The notes under the pieces are model-generated. The model was given only the letters and a program-made list of their open reading frames with translations. It was not told where the DNA came from and did no database searches. This document shows, piece by piece, positions 1-7,717 of a stretch of DNA of 12,057 nucleotides. A program made the translations under genes and the position numbers. The stretch is from positions 1 through 12,057 of the forward strand of contig CAZABP010000092.1 in NCBI GenBank assembly GCA_964483245.1, read 5' to 3'. The DNA comes from CAZABP01 sp964483245 (GTDB lineage: Bacteria > Planctomycetota > UBA1135 > UBA2386). The number at the start of each line of letters is the position of its first letter. The first letter of the stretch is position 1.

Positions 1-171
1 GATCTGTCGGTCCGCAGCCGCCGCATCATCGACCTGCTGAAGGTCCGCACGATCGGCGATCTCGCGAACCGCACCGAAGCGGATCTGCTCGCCTGCCCGA
101 ACTTCGGCCAGACCTCGCTGAACGAGATCAAGTCGAAGCTCGAAGAGCTCGGGCTCTCGCTGCGCGGGTAG
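1..171 (+). CDS. RNA polymerase alpha C-terminal-domain-like protein (3' end only)
   Basis: Open from the window edge to TAG at 169-171, giving the last 56 residues. It reads as an alpha-CTD helix-hairpin-helix fold: start 'DLSVRSRRIIDLL', then 'TIGDLANRTEADLL', then 'NFGQTSLNEIKSKLEELGLSL'. In RpoA this domain binds promoter UP elements and activators. The match to the domain is clear, but which gene it belongs to is not. True rpoA is normally followed by rplQ, whereas here ruvA starts nine bases after the stop. From memory, Planctomycetota also carry separate, longer proteins (often with TPR repeats) that end in this domain, and I think that is the likelier identity. The upstream part lies outside the window, so I leave the symbol blank. 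Confidence 0.8.
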   Translation, partial: DLSVRSRRIIDLLKVRTIGDLANRTEADLLACPNFGQTSLNEIKSKLEELGLSLRG

Positions 172-180
172 GTCAGCCGG

Positions 181-765
181 ATGTACGACCGCGTGCAGGG
201 CGAGCTCGCCGAGCGCCAGCCCGCGCGCGTCGTGCTGTTGGCCGGTGGCGTCGGCTACGAGATCCGCGTCCCGGCCGGCACGCTGGCCGAGGCGCCGCTC
301 GGCGCGCCGGCACTGTTGCACACGATCCTGCACGTGACCGACGGCGTGCCGATGCTGCTCGGCTTCGCGTCGCGTGACGAGCGCGAGCTGGCGCGCCGGC
401 TGCTGCAGGTCAGCGGCGTCGGTCCGGCCCTGGCGTTGACCGTGCTCAGCGCGTTCCGCCCGCAGGAGCTCGTCGACGTCGTCGCGCGCGGCGACCACGC
501 CACGCTGAAGCGGATCAAGGGCATCGGCGCGAAGACCGCCGAACGGTTGTGCCTGGAGCTGCGCGATCAGGTCGCGAAGCTCGCGCTCGGCGCCGGCGGC
601 GTCGTCGTGCCGGCGGCCCCGCGCGCAACGGAAGACGCCGTCGCGGCGCTGGTCGTGCTCGGCTATGCCGAGAAGGACGCGCGCGAGAAAGTGCAGGGCG
701 TGCGCGGCCGGCATCCCGACGCGGCGACCGAAGAGCTGGTCAAGACGGTGCTGCGCGGCGACTGA
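181..765 (+). CDS. ruvA: Holliday junction branch migration protein RuvA
   Basis: RuvA binds four-way Holliday junctions and recruits the RuvB motor for branch migration in recombinational repair; RuvC then cuts. The 194 residues cover the full three-domain family length. An OB-fold domain spans about 1-64 ('YDRVQGEL', 'GVGYEIRVP', 'HVTD...LLGF'). Domain II has two helix-hairpin-helix motifs, 'VSGVGPALALTVLS' at 77-90 and 'IKGIGAKTAERL' at 112-123, which contact junction DNA. The RuvB-binding domain III is at about 150-193 ('EDAVAALVVLGY'). The acidic pin, Glu-Asp in E. coli, reads Asp54-Gly55 here, so only one acid remains. The ATG lies nine bases after the preceding stop, with only a weak TAGGT-like upstream site, suggesting one transcript with the alpha-CTD-like gene. 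ruvB and ruvC are not in the window. Confidence 0.96.
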   Translation: MYDRVQGELAERQPARVVLLAGGVGYEIRVPAGTLAEAPLGAPALLHTILHVTDGVPMLLGFASRDERELARRLLQVSGVGPALALTVLSAFRPQELVDVVARGDHATLKRIKGIGAKTAERLCLELRDQVAKLALGAGGVVVPAAPRATEDAVAALVVLGYAEKDAREKVQGVRGRHPDAATEELVKTVLRGD

Positions 766-840
766 GTGCGCAGGCGCAGGATCCTCGTGGAACGCCGAGG
801 TTCGGAGTCGGCGCGAGGCCGCGATGCAGAGCGTTGACGT

Positions 841-2658
841 CTATCTGCCGCTCGCGACCAGCAGCAGGTTCAGATCCGCCGGCGTGACCCCTTCGATCCG
901 CGAGGCCTCGCCGATCGTCAGCGGACGCCGGTGCGCCAAGCGGCTGCGCGCCTCGTTCGACAACCCGGGCACCCGCTCGAACGCGAAGTCCGGCGGCAGC
1001 CGCCGCGCCTCCATGCGCCGCATCCGCTCCACGTCGGCCTGCTGCCGCGCGATGTAGCCGGCGTATTTCACCTCGGCTTCGATCTCGGCCGCTTCCTCCG
1101 GAGTCGGATCGAGCGCCTGCAGACCCGCGCTGCCGGCACGCAGACCGGCCAGCTTCACCTCCGGGCGGACCAGCAGCTCGCGCAGGCTGCGCCCGTCGCG
1201 CCGCTCCTGCTCGAGCAGGCGCAGCGCCGCCGCGATCCGCTGCTCCTTGTGCGCGACCTGCGCCGCCGCAGCCGCATCGAGCAGACCGATCTCGCGCGCC
1301 AGCGGCGCAAGGCGCCGGTCGGCGTTGTCGCTGCGCAGCCACAGCCGGTACTCCGCGCGGCTGGTGAACATCCGGTACGGCTCGCGCGGGTTCACGCGGC
1401 ACAGATCGTCGATCAACACGCCGATGTACGAGCTCGCGCGGTCGAGCAGGACCGGGTCGCGTCCGGCCGCGAACCGCGCCGCGTTGATCCCTGCGATCAG
1501 TCCCTGCGCCGCCGCCTCCTCGTAGCCGCTGGTGCCGTTGATCTGCCCGGCGGCGAACAGCCCGCGCAGATGCGCAACGTGCAGGTCGGCGCGCAGCTGG
1601 TCGGTGCACAGGAAGTCGTACTCGACCGCGTACCCCGGACGCAGGATCTCGACCGCCTCCAGCCCCGCGATCGTGCGCAGGAACTCCTGCTGCACCTCGA
1701 CCGGCAGACTCGTCGAGAGACCGTTCGGATAGATCTCCGGGCTCTCGCGGCCCTCCGGTTCGAGGAACACCAGGTGGTGCGGCTGCTCGGCGAACCGCAC
1801 GACCTTGTCCTCGACGCTCGGGCAGTAGCGCGGGCCGACGCCCGTGATCCGGCCGGTGAACATCGGCGAGCGGTCGGCGTGCCGCGCGATGACGGCATGC
1901 GTGCGCGGGTTCGTGCGCGTCAGCCAGCAGACGACCTGCTCGACCACCAGGCGCGGCGTGCGGAACGAGAACGGGCGCGGCTCGGCGTCCCCCGGCTGCA
2001 CCTGCAGGCCGGCGAAGTCGATCGAGCTCCGCGCGAGCCGCGGCGGCGTGCCGGTCTTCAGGCGCCCGAGCCGCAGGCCGAACCCGAGCAGGCTCTGCGA
2101 CAGCCGGCTCGCGCCAGCCTCACCGAAGCGCCCGCCCGGCGCCTCCCACTCGCCGGAGAACAGCTTGCCGCCGAGGAACGTCCCGGTCGTCAGCACGACG
2201 GCCGGCGCGAGCAACCGCGCGCCGTCGGTCAACTCGACGCCATCGATCCTGGTCTGGCCAGCCGACCCGCGGGCCAGCAGCCGCGCCGCTTCGCCGGTCA
2301 CCACGGTCAGGCCCGGCTGCGCGGCCACGCGCGCGACCATCGTCTCGTTGTAGAGCGCGCGGTCGCACTGCGCGCGCGGCGAGCGCATCGCCGGACCCTT
2401 GCGCGTGTTCAGGATCCGGAACTGGATCCCGGCTGCGTCCGTCGCGAGCCCCATCTCGCCGCCGAGCGCATCCACTTCGCGCACGAGCTGGCCCTTGGCG
2501 ATCCCGCCGATCGCTGGATTGCACGACATCCGTCCGATCGCCGCTGGATCCAGCACGACGCAGGCGGTCCGCGCGCCGAGTCGGGCCGCCGCGAGCGCGG
2601 CCTCCGCGCCGGCATGGCCGCCACCGATCACGATCACGTCGAAGTCGCCGGCACTCAC
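841..2658 (-). CDS. mnmG: tRNA uridine-5-carboxymethylaminomethyl modification enzyme MnmG (GidA)
   Basis: MnmG is the FAD enzyme that works with the GTPase MnmE to build the carboxymethylaminomethyl group on wobble U34 of certain tRNAs, using methylene-tetrahydrofolate. I place the start at GTG 2658, giving 605 aa, because the dinucleotide-binding fold begins right there: 'FDVIVIGGGHAGAEAALAA', with the glycine motif at residues 12-17. The frame stays open upstream, but that extension is arginine-rich and unlike the family. Family signatures are 'MSCNPAIGG' (44-52), 'LNTRKGPAMRSPRAQCDR' (83-100), 'GPRYCPSVEDK' (275-285), the 'AGQINGTSGYEEAAAQGL' block (370-387) and 'FTSRAEYRL' (431-439). The helical tail (about 530-605) ends 'EASRIEGVTPADLNLLL' and is the MnmE/tRNA-binding part. 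No Shine-Dalgarno site is evident. The gene converges with ruvA and is not next to mnmE or rsmG. Confidence 0.97.
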   Translation of the reverse strand: MSAGDFDVIVIGGGHAGAEAALAAARLGARTACVVLDPAAIGRMSCNPAIGGIAKGQLVREVDALGGEMGLATDAAGIQFRILNTRKGPAMRSPRAQCDRALYNETMVARVAAQPGLTVVTGEAARLLARGSAGQTRIDGVELTDGARLLAPAVVLTTGTFLGGKLFSGEWEAPGGRFGEAGASRLSQSLLGFGLRLGRLKTGTPPRLARSSIDFAGLQVQPGDAEPRPFSFRTPRLVVEQVVCWLTRTNPRTHAVIARHADRSPMFTGRITGVGPRYCPSVEDKVVRFAEQPHHLVFLEPEGRESPEIYPNGLSTSLPVEVQQEFLRTIAGLEAVEILRPGYAVEYDFLCTDQLRADLHVAHLRGLFAAGQINGTSGYEEAAAQGLIAGINAARFAAGRDPVLLDRASSYIGVLIDDLCRVNPREPYRMFTSRAEYRLWLRSDNADRRLAPLAREIGLLDAAAAAQVAHKEQRIAAALRLLEQERRDGRSLRELLVRPEVKLAGLRAGSAGLQALDPTPEEAAEIEAEVKYAGYIARQQADVERMRRMEARRLPPDFAFERVPGLSNEARSRLAHRRPLTIGEASRIEGVTPADLNLLLVASGR

Positions 2659-2669
2659 GGGCGCGGCAG

Positions 2670-2710
2670 GATAGCGGTTCCATCGCGCAGCCCGCGGCGA
2701 CCGATAGCGG
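2670..2710. repeat. Direct repeat GATAGCGG, two copies in divergent spacer
   Basis: The octamer GATAGCGG occurs at 2670-2677 and 2703-2710. The start-to-start distance is 33 bases, about three helical turns, so both copies would face the same side of the DNA. They lie between the mnmG start (2658, minus strand) and the small ORF at 2715. On the minus strand the first copy forms part of TATCCT, a poor -10-like string for mnmG. A protein-binding function is only a guess, since short repeats arise by chance in GC-rich DNA. Confidence 0.25.
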
Positions 2711-2714
2711 GGGC

Positions 2715-2780
2715 ATGTGGAACTTCGTGTTCGCCAACCGCGAGGCACTGCGCCGGATCTACTTCCCGGCCGCCGATTAG
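2715..2780 (+). CDS. Possible 21-residue small ORF upstream of the HEAT/TPR gene
   Basis: An ATG at 2715 opens 21 codons ending with TAG at 2778-2780. The peptide begins MWNFVFANRE and ends IYFPAAD. Nineteen of the 21 codons end in G or C, and codon choice (AAC, TTC, GTG, CGC, CTG, ATC) matches the real genes here, whereas random frames in this DNA are rich in arginine, alanine and proline. The peptide is aromatic and balanced instead. No strong ribosome site precedes it, only a GCGGGGGC run. It ends 59 bases before the next gene. It could be a genuine small protein, a leader peptide, the remnant of a larger gene, or chance. I do not recognise a family. Confidence 0.35.
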   Translation: MWNFVFANREALRRIYFPAAD

Positions 2781-2839
2781 CGGGCCGCCAGCCGGATCTG
2801 CCCCTTGCCCGGCCCGGCGGCTCCCACCATGCTCGCGCC

Positions 2840-4138
2840 ATGCCGCGCGTCGTGCTGCTCGCGACCTGTTCGTTCCTGGCCGTCGCGTTGCCGGCCCAGA
2901 TGCCGCAGGGCCCGATCGGGCTCGAAGAGCTGGCGCAGCTCGCGCGCGCGCGCAGCGAACGCCAGCGTCCCGCACAGCTGCAGGCACTCGAGCCGTTCCT
3001 CCCGGATCTCGCGCTGCGCTACCGGGACAACCAGGAGCTGCTCGACAAGCGGATCGCGCAGGTCGTCGAGCTCGGCGACGCGATCGTGCCGTTGCTGCTC
3101 GAGAAGCTGACCCCGGCCGAGGCAAGTCCGGAGCAACGCAATCTGGCCGAGAACTGTTACCGGGTCCTGGCGCGGCTCGACCCTGCCGGCTTCAGCGACG
3201 CACTCGTCGAGCTGGTCGGCGCCAGCGACGAGCTGACGCGGCGGCTCTCGATCCGGCTGCTCGGCGAGACCGGCGAGCGCGCCGCGACGCACGCGATCGC
3301 ACGTGTGCTGCCGCAGCTCAGCGACTCCGATCTGCTGGAGGCCGTGGATTCCCTGACGCGGCTCGGGCACCCGGACGCGGCACCCGCAGCGGCAGCCCGG
3401 ATGGCCGGCGGGTCGAGCAAGGCGCGTGAGGCGGTGCTCGGCTACCTGACGCAGACCGGCTCGCCGGCCGGCGTCGACGCCGCCCTCACGACGCTCGGGC
3501 AGGAGCCGGGCAGCTCGCTCGCGCTGGCGTATGCGCGGTACTTCGTGCGCGTGGCACCCGGCAACGCCGCGGCCGCGGACCTGCTCGCGCGCTACCTCTC
3601 GAACCCCGGCCTGGACACCGAGCAGAAGACCGAGCTGGCGACCCACCTCGCGAAGATCGCGCCGCCGGAGCACGCCACCACGCTCGACGAGATGCGCCGG
3701 GTCGTCGCCGACGGCGAGCTCGGGCCGCTTCCCACTGCCTGCGCCGTCGCGATGCGCGACCTCGGCGACAAGCTGAAAGGGATCCGGCAGCTGTTCGAGC
3801 GGCTGGACGACCTGGTCAACAAGCGCAAGCGGGATCCGCTGTCCTGGGAACTGCGTGCCGACGCGTATCTGGCGGTCGGCAAGCTGCCCGAGGCGACCCG
3901 GGACTACGACGAGGCGCTGCAGCAGGCGCGCGGCTCCGAGAGCCTGCGCAGTGCACTGCAGCTGAAGATCGCGCGCTGCGAAGGCCGGCGCGGTCGCTGG
4001 GCGCAGTTCAAGCGCGCGGTGACCGACGGCGGGCTGACCCTGACGCAACTGCAGCGGGAGGCGAAGCGGGATCCGGAGTTCGCCCAGGCCCTCGAGGAGA
4101 AGTCGATCCGCCGCTTCCTGGACGGTCTGCCGCGCTGA
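2840..4138 (+). CDS. Exported HEAT/TPR-like repeat protein, function unknown
   Basis: The chosen ATG at 2840 gives 432 aa starting with a signal peptide: a short N-region (MPR), the hydrophobic core VVLLATCSFLAVAL, and a likely cut after Ala19 (LPA|Q). The frame is open further upstream, but that part is proline/arginine-rich and lacks export features. Residues 25-300 are alpha-helical with HEAT-like spacing: 'LLDKRIAQVVELGDAIVPLLLEKL', then 'ELTRRLSIRLLGETG' and 'LLEAVDSLTRLGHPDAAPAAAARM'. Residues 333-365 look like one TPR unit ('DPLSWELRADAYLAVGKLPEATRDYDEAL'). The tail 'LQREAKRDPEFAQAL' resembles the last helix of TPR domains. No catalytic motif is visible. Cys10 sits inside the hydrophobic core and is not in a good lipobox. 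The gene diverges from mnmG and precedes tig, which has its own promoter. A periplasmic scaffold role would be typical of such repeats, but no partner can be named. Confidence 0.82.
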   Translation: MPRVVLLATCSFLAVALPAQMPQGPIGLEELAQLARARSERQRPAQLQALEPFLPDLALRYRDNQELLDKRIAQVVELGDAIVPLLLEKLTPAEASPEQRNLAENCYRVLARLDPAGFSDALVELVGASDELTRRLSIRLLGETGERAATHAIARVLPQLSDSDLLEAVDSLTRLGHPDAAPAAAARMAGGSSKAREAVLGYLTQTGSPAGVDAALTTLGQEPGSSLALAYARYFVRVAPGNAAAADLLARYLSNPGLDTEQKTELATHLAKIAPPEHATTLDEMRRVVADGELGPLPTACAVAMRDLGDKLKGIRQLFERLDDLVNKRKRDPLSWELRADAYLAVGKLPEATRDYDEALQQARGSESLRSALQLKIARCEGRRGRWAQFKRAVTDGGLTLTQLQREAKRDPEFAQALEEKSIRRFLDGLPR

Positions 4139-4159
4139 CGAGAACCACCCAAGCCCTCC

Positions 4160-4176
4160 CGGACGCGGGCCGTTCG
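4160..4176. promoter_or_regulatory. Imperfect dyad just upstream of the tig -35
   Basis: The arms CGGACG (4160-4165) and CGTTCG (4171-4176) can pair over six bases, including one G-T wobble, around the five-base loop CGGGC. The right arm ends one base before the -35 hexamer of the tig promoter. A longer dyad with a similar GCGGG centre sits at the clpX promoter (6258-6280). This is the placement expected of an operator, but the arms are short and no regulator is known. Confidence 0.3.
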
Positions 4177-4177
4177 C

Positions 4178-4216
4178 TTGACCCTGCCGGTTCCGCGGCC
4201 AAGAATCGCCCGATTC
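4178..4216 (+). promoter_or_regulatory. Sigma70-type promoter of tig with start-site dyad
   Basis: The -35 is TTGACC (4178-4183), the spacer is 17 bases, and the -10 is AAGAAT (4201-4206). This is close to TTGACA/TATAAT and correctly spaced. Transcription should begin near 4212-4214, leaving a leader of about 57 bases before the ATG at 4270. The -10 is preceded directly by CCGCGGCC (4193-4200). It overlaps one arm of a short inverted repeat, GAATC (4203-4207) and GATTC (4212-4216), with four bases between. The clpX promoter has the same arrangement. Confidence 0.65.
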
Positions 4217-4269
4217 CTTCGCGATCCTCCCGCCATCCTGCGCGGGCCTCCCCCCCGCCGACTCCTTCG

Positions 4270-5559
4270 ATGCAAACGACGGTCACCGCCGCCGGCCCGT
4301 GCCGCAAGACGCTCAAGATCACGATCCCGCCCGAGCGCGTCCGCAGCCATCTCGACGAGTACTACCAGCAGGCCGCGCAGCAGGTCCGGCAGAAGGGCTT
4401 CCGGCCGGGCAAGATCCCGCGCCGCGTGCTCGAGCAGCGGTTCGGCACGGCGATCCTCGCCGAGGCCAAGGAATCGCTGATCAACCGCTGCTTCGAAGAC
4501 GCGCTGCGCGAGCACAAGCTGGCGCCGGTCAGCCGCCCGAGCGTCGAAGGCCTCGACGACCAGCCGCTCGACCCGGAGAAGTCGGTCGAGTTCTCGGTGC
4601 ACGTCGAGGTGCGTCCGGAGTTCCAGGTCGCGAAGACGCGCGGCCTCGAGCTGAAGCCGCAGGATCCGGCGGTCACCGACGAGGATGTGCAACAGGCGCT
4701 GGCCCAGATCGCCGGGCAGAAGAAGACGCTGCGGTCGGTCGAGGAACCGGTGGCCGAAGGGGACTTCGCCAAGGGAGACCTGCGCTTCCTGGATGCGCAG
4801 GGAAACCCGGTGCACGAACGTCCCGGCGTGCAGCTCAACCCGCGGATCCCGGTCGCCGGCACCGATCCGGAGCAGTTCGCGCAGCAGATGATCGGCGCCG
4901 AGCGCGGCGCGACGGTCACGATCCCGCTGACGTATCCCGACAACTTCGAGAAGGAGGCGGTGCGCGGGCAACCGGGATCGATCCAGTTCACGATCCAGCA
5001 GGTCATGCGCGTGCTGTCGCCGGCGATCGACGACGAGCTCGCCAGGGGCTTCGGCTTCGATTCGCTGACCGCGCTGCAGGAGGACCTGCACAACCGGATC
5101 GGCGCCGAGAAGCAACGGATCGAGCTGCGCCGCCAGGAGGAGGAGATGATCCGGCAGCTGCTGGCCGAGACGCAGTTCGAGGTGCCCGAGACGATGGTCG
5201 AGCAGCAGGCGCAGCACCACCTGGACGCCTACGCCAAGCGGCTCGAGGAGAACGGCGCGCCGAAGGAAGAGATCGAGCAACGTGTCGCGGCAGCCCGCGA
5301 CGAGGCGAAGCAGGATGCCGAGCAGCGCGTGCGGACGTTCTTCCTGCTCGACACGATCGCCCGCCAGGAGAAGCTGTTCGTGACCGAAGGCGACCTGGAG
5401 GCGGAGTTCCGCGGGATCGCCGCGCAGAACGACGCGACGCCGGACCAGGTCCGGGAGTATTACCGCGAGAACAACCTGATGACCGACCTGCGGATCGCGC
5501 TGATGGAGCGCAAGGTCCGGGAATTCCTCAGAGAGAACGCGCAACGCACCGATAAGTGA
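4270..5559 (+). CDS. tig: Trigger factor, ribosome-associated chaperone
   Basis: Trigger factor docks on ribosomal protein L23 at the exit tunnel and shields nascent chains. The 429-residue length is normal for the family. The N-terminal ribosome-binding domain (about 1-115) carries the signature 'GFRPGKIP' at 43-50. A central FKBP-like region lies at about 163-248, followed by a helical substrate-binding C-terminal domain (about 250-425: 'FGFDSLTALQEDL', 'FEVPETMVEQQAQHHLDAY', 'YYRENNLMTDLRIALMERKV'). The FKBP-like part is degenerate: where E. coli has 'MIPGFEDGIKGHKAGEEF', this reads 'VAGTDPEQFAQQMIGAERG', so prolyl isomerase activity is doubtful. Chaperoning does not need it. The start is the first ATG after a good promoter; no Shine-Dalgarno site is visible. 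clpP follows 44 bases later, the usual tig-clpP-clpX order, so tig and clpP are probably co-transcribed. Confidence 0.96.
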   Translation: MQTTVTAAGPCRKTLKITIPPERVRSHLDEYYQQAAQQVRQKGFRPGKIPRRVLEQRFGTAILAEAKESLINRCFEDALREHKLAPVSRPSVEGLDDQPLDPEKSVEFSVHVEVRPEFQVAKTRGLELKPQDPAVTDEDVQQALAQIAGQKKTLRSVEEPVAEGDFAKGDLRFLDAQGNPVHERPGVQLNPRIPVAGTDPEQFAQQMIGAERGATVTIPLTYPDNFEKEAVRGQPGSIQFTIQQVMRVLSPAIDDELARGFGFDSLTALQEDLHNRIGAEKQRIELRRQEEEMIRQLLAETQFEVPETMVEQQAQHHLDAYAKRLEENGAPKEEIEQRVAAARDEAKQDAEQRVRTFFLLDTIARQEKLFVTEGDLEAEFRGIAAQNDATPDQVREYYRENNLMTDLRIALMERKVREFLRENAQRTDK

Positions 5560-5603
5560 GCCGCACCGGCCGGTGACGGACCGGATCGACCAGGACGGAG
5601 TCC

Positions 5604-6200
5604 ATGACCCTCTCCAGCTACATCATCCCCTACGTCATCGAGAAGACCGGCCGTGGCGAGCGGCAGTACGACATCTACAGCCGGCTGCTCGAGGACCGCA
5701 TCGTGTTCATCGGCTCGCCGATCAGCGACGACCTCGCGAATTCGGTCATCGCGCAGCTGCTGTTCCTGCAGAAGGAGAACCGGACGCAGGACATCAACCT
5801 GTTCCTGAACTCGCCGGGCGGCAGCGTGACGGCCGGTCTCGCGATCTACGACACGATGCAGTACGTGCAGTGCCCGATCGCGACGTTCTGCATCGGCCAG
5901 GCAGCCAGCATGGGCGCCGTGCTGCTCGCTGCGGGCACCAAGGGCAAGCGGCACGCGCTGCCGCACGCGCGGATCATGATCCACCAGCCGTGGGGCGGCG
6001 TGACCGGCACCGCGGCGGACATCGAGATCCAGGCCGAGGAGATCCTTCGCCTGAAGCAGTCGCTGAACGCGATCCTCTCGCGGCACACCGGCAAGCCGGA
6101 GGAGCGCGTCGCCAAGGACAGCGATCGCGACTTCTTCATGAGCGCCAGCGAAGCGCAGGCCTACGGGTTGGTCGACGAGATCGTCGAGTCCTCGAAGTGA
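5604..6200 (+). CDS. clpP: ATP-dependent Clp protease proteolytic subunit ClpP
   Basis: ClpP is the barrel-shaped serine peptidase that degrades polypeptides threaded in by a Clp ATPase such as ClpX. The protein has 198 aa, the standard length. The catalytic triad is intact: Ser102 in 'GQAASMGA', His127 in 'RIMIHQPWGG' and Asp176 in 'DSDRDFFMSA', with the family spacing of 25 and 49 residues. 'NSPGGSVTAGLAIYDTM' (69-85) forms the conserved substrate-binding strand and oxyanion region. The N-terminus 'MTLSSYIIPYVIEKTGRGER' suggests a short propeptide or axial loop. A GGAG string three bases before the ATG is a close-spaced ribosome site. The 44-base gap after tig holds a perfect 12-base palindrome (5564-5575) but no promoter, so clpP probably depends on the tig transcript. 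Confidence 0.98.
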   Translation: MTLSSYIIPYVIEKTGRGERQYDIYSRLLEDRIVFIGSPISDDLANSVIAQLLFLQKENRTQDINLFLNSPGGSVTAGLAIYDTMQYVQCPIATFCIGQAASMGAVLLAAGTKGKRHALPHARIMIHQPWGGVTGTAADIEIQAEEILRLKQSLNAILSRHTGKPEERVAKDSDRDFFMSASEAQAYGLVDEIVESSK

Positions 6201-6257
6201 TCCGGCTGCGCTGACCCGCGCCGGCCGCCGCGCCCCGATGGCGTGTCGGACCGCCGG

Positions 6258-6280
6258 GAACGAACCGCGGGGGTTTGTTC
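6258..6280. promoter_or_regulatory. 9-bp dyad overlapping the clpX -35 (candidate operator)
   Basis: The left arm GAACGAACC (6258-6266) and right arm GGTTTGTTC (6272-6280) pair at all nine positions, with one G-T wobble, around the loop GCGGG. It is the strongest and most AT-containing dyad in this GC-rich window. The right arm covers the clpX -35 region. No T-run follows, so it is unlikely to be an intrinsic terminator for clpP, and an operator is the better reading. It does not match CIRCE or CtsR sites. The GAAC...GTTC ends recall Gram-positive LexA boxes, but the spacing is wrong. Confidence 0.5.
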
Positions 6281-6312
6281 ACCGGCGCCGCGGCCTAGAA
6301 TCCTGCCGATTC
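6273..6312 (+). promoter_or_regulatory. Promoter of clpX with start-site dyad
   Basis: The -10 is TAGAAT (6296-6301), one base from TATAAT. The -35 is weak; GTTTGT (6273-6278, spacer 17) or TTTGTT (6274-6279, spacer 16) are the best choices. CCGCGGCC (6288-6295) abuts the -10 exactly as in the tig promoter. GAATC (6298-6302) and GATTC (6308-6312) form an inverted repeat with five bases between, spanning the -10 end and probable start. A poor -35 with a good -10 and an overlapping dyad suggests regulated expression. The leader would be roughly 105 bases to the ATG at 6417, in which I see no further element. Confidence 0.6.
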
Positions 6313-6416
6313 GATCGCTCCTGGCCGGGAGGCTTCCGGCCGACCCGTGCGTCGACGCTGGCTGCGCCGACGGGCGGGGTCCAGCCGGGGCACGCGATCT
6401 GACGAAGACACACACG

Positions 6417-7713
<1,297 letters not shown>

Positions 7714-7717
<4 letters not shown>

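Noticed and set aside
783..800. CCTCG/CGAGG inverted repeat between convergent ruvA and mnmG as a terminator
   Set aside because: Only five pairs around an eight-base loop and no T-run; too weak to annotate.
2718..2724. GGAACTT, an exact match to the classic sigma-E -35, upstream of the HEAT/TPR gene
   Set aside because: No GTC- or TCTGA-like -10 follows at 15-17 bases, and the bases are also codons of the small ORF, so it is probably chance.
2849..2869. Cys10 of the HEAT/TPR protein as a lipoprotein attachment site
   Set aside because: The preceding residues (LAT) are a poor lipobox, and the hydrophobic core continues past the cysteine, as in an ordinary signal peptide.
931..3429. Very long plus-strand open frame antisense to mnmG
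   Set aside because: It is rich in Arg, Ala and Pro, crosses three real features and has no family resemblance. It is a by-product of high GC third positions in mnmG.
3904..5544. Long minus-strand open frame antisense to the HEAT/TPR gene end and tig
   Set aside because: Leu/Arg-rich shadow of tig codons, with no signature and no ribosome site.
5564..5575. Perfect 12-base palindrome CACCGGCCGGTG between tig and clpP
   Set aside because: It has no loop, so it cannot form a stable hairpin without opening, and GC-rich palindromes of this size are common. No promoter accompanies it.
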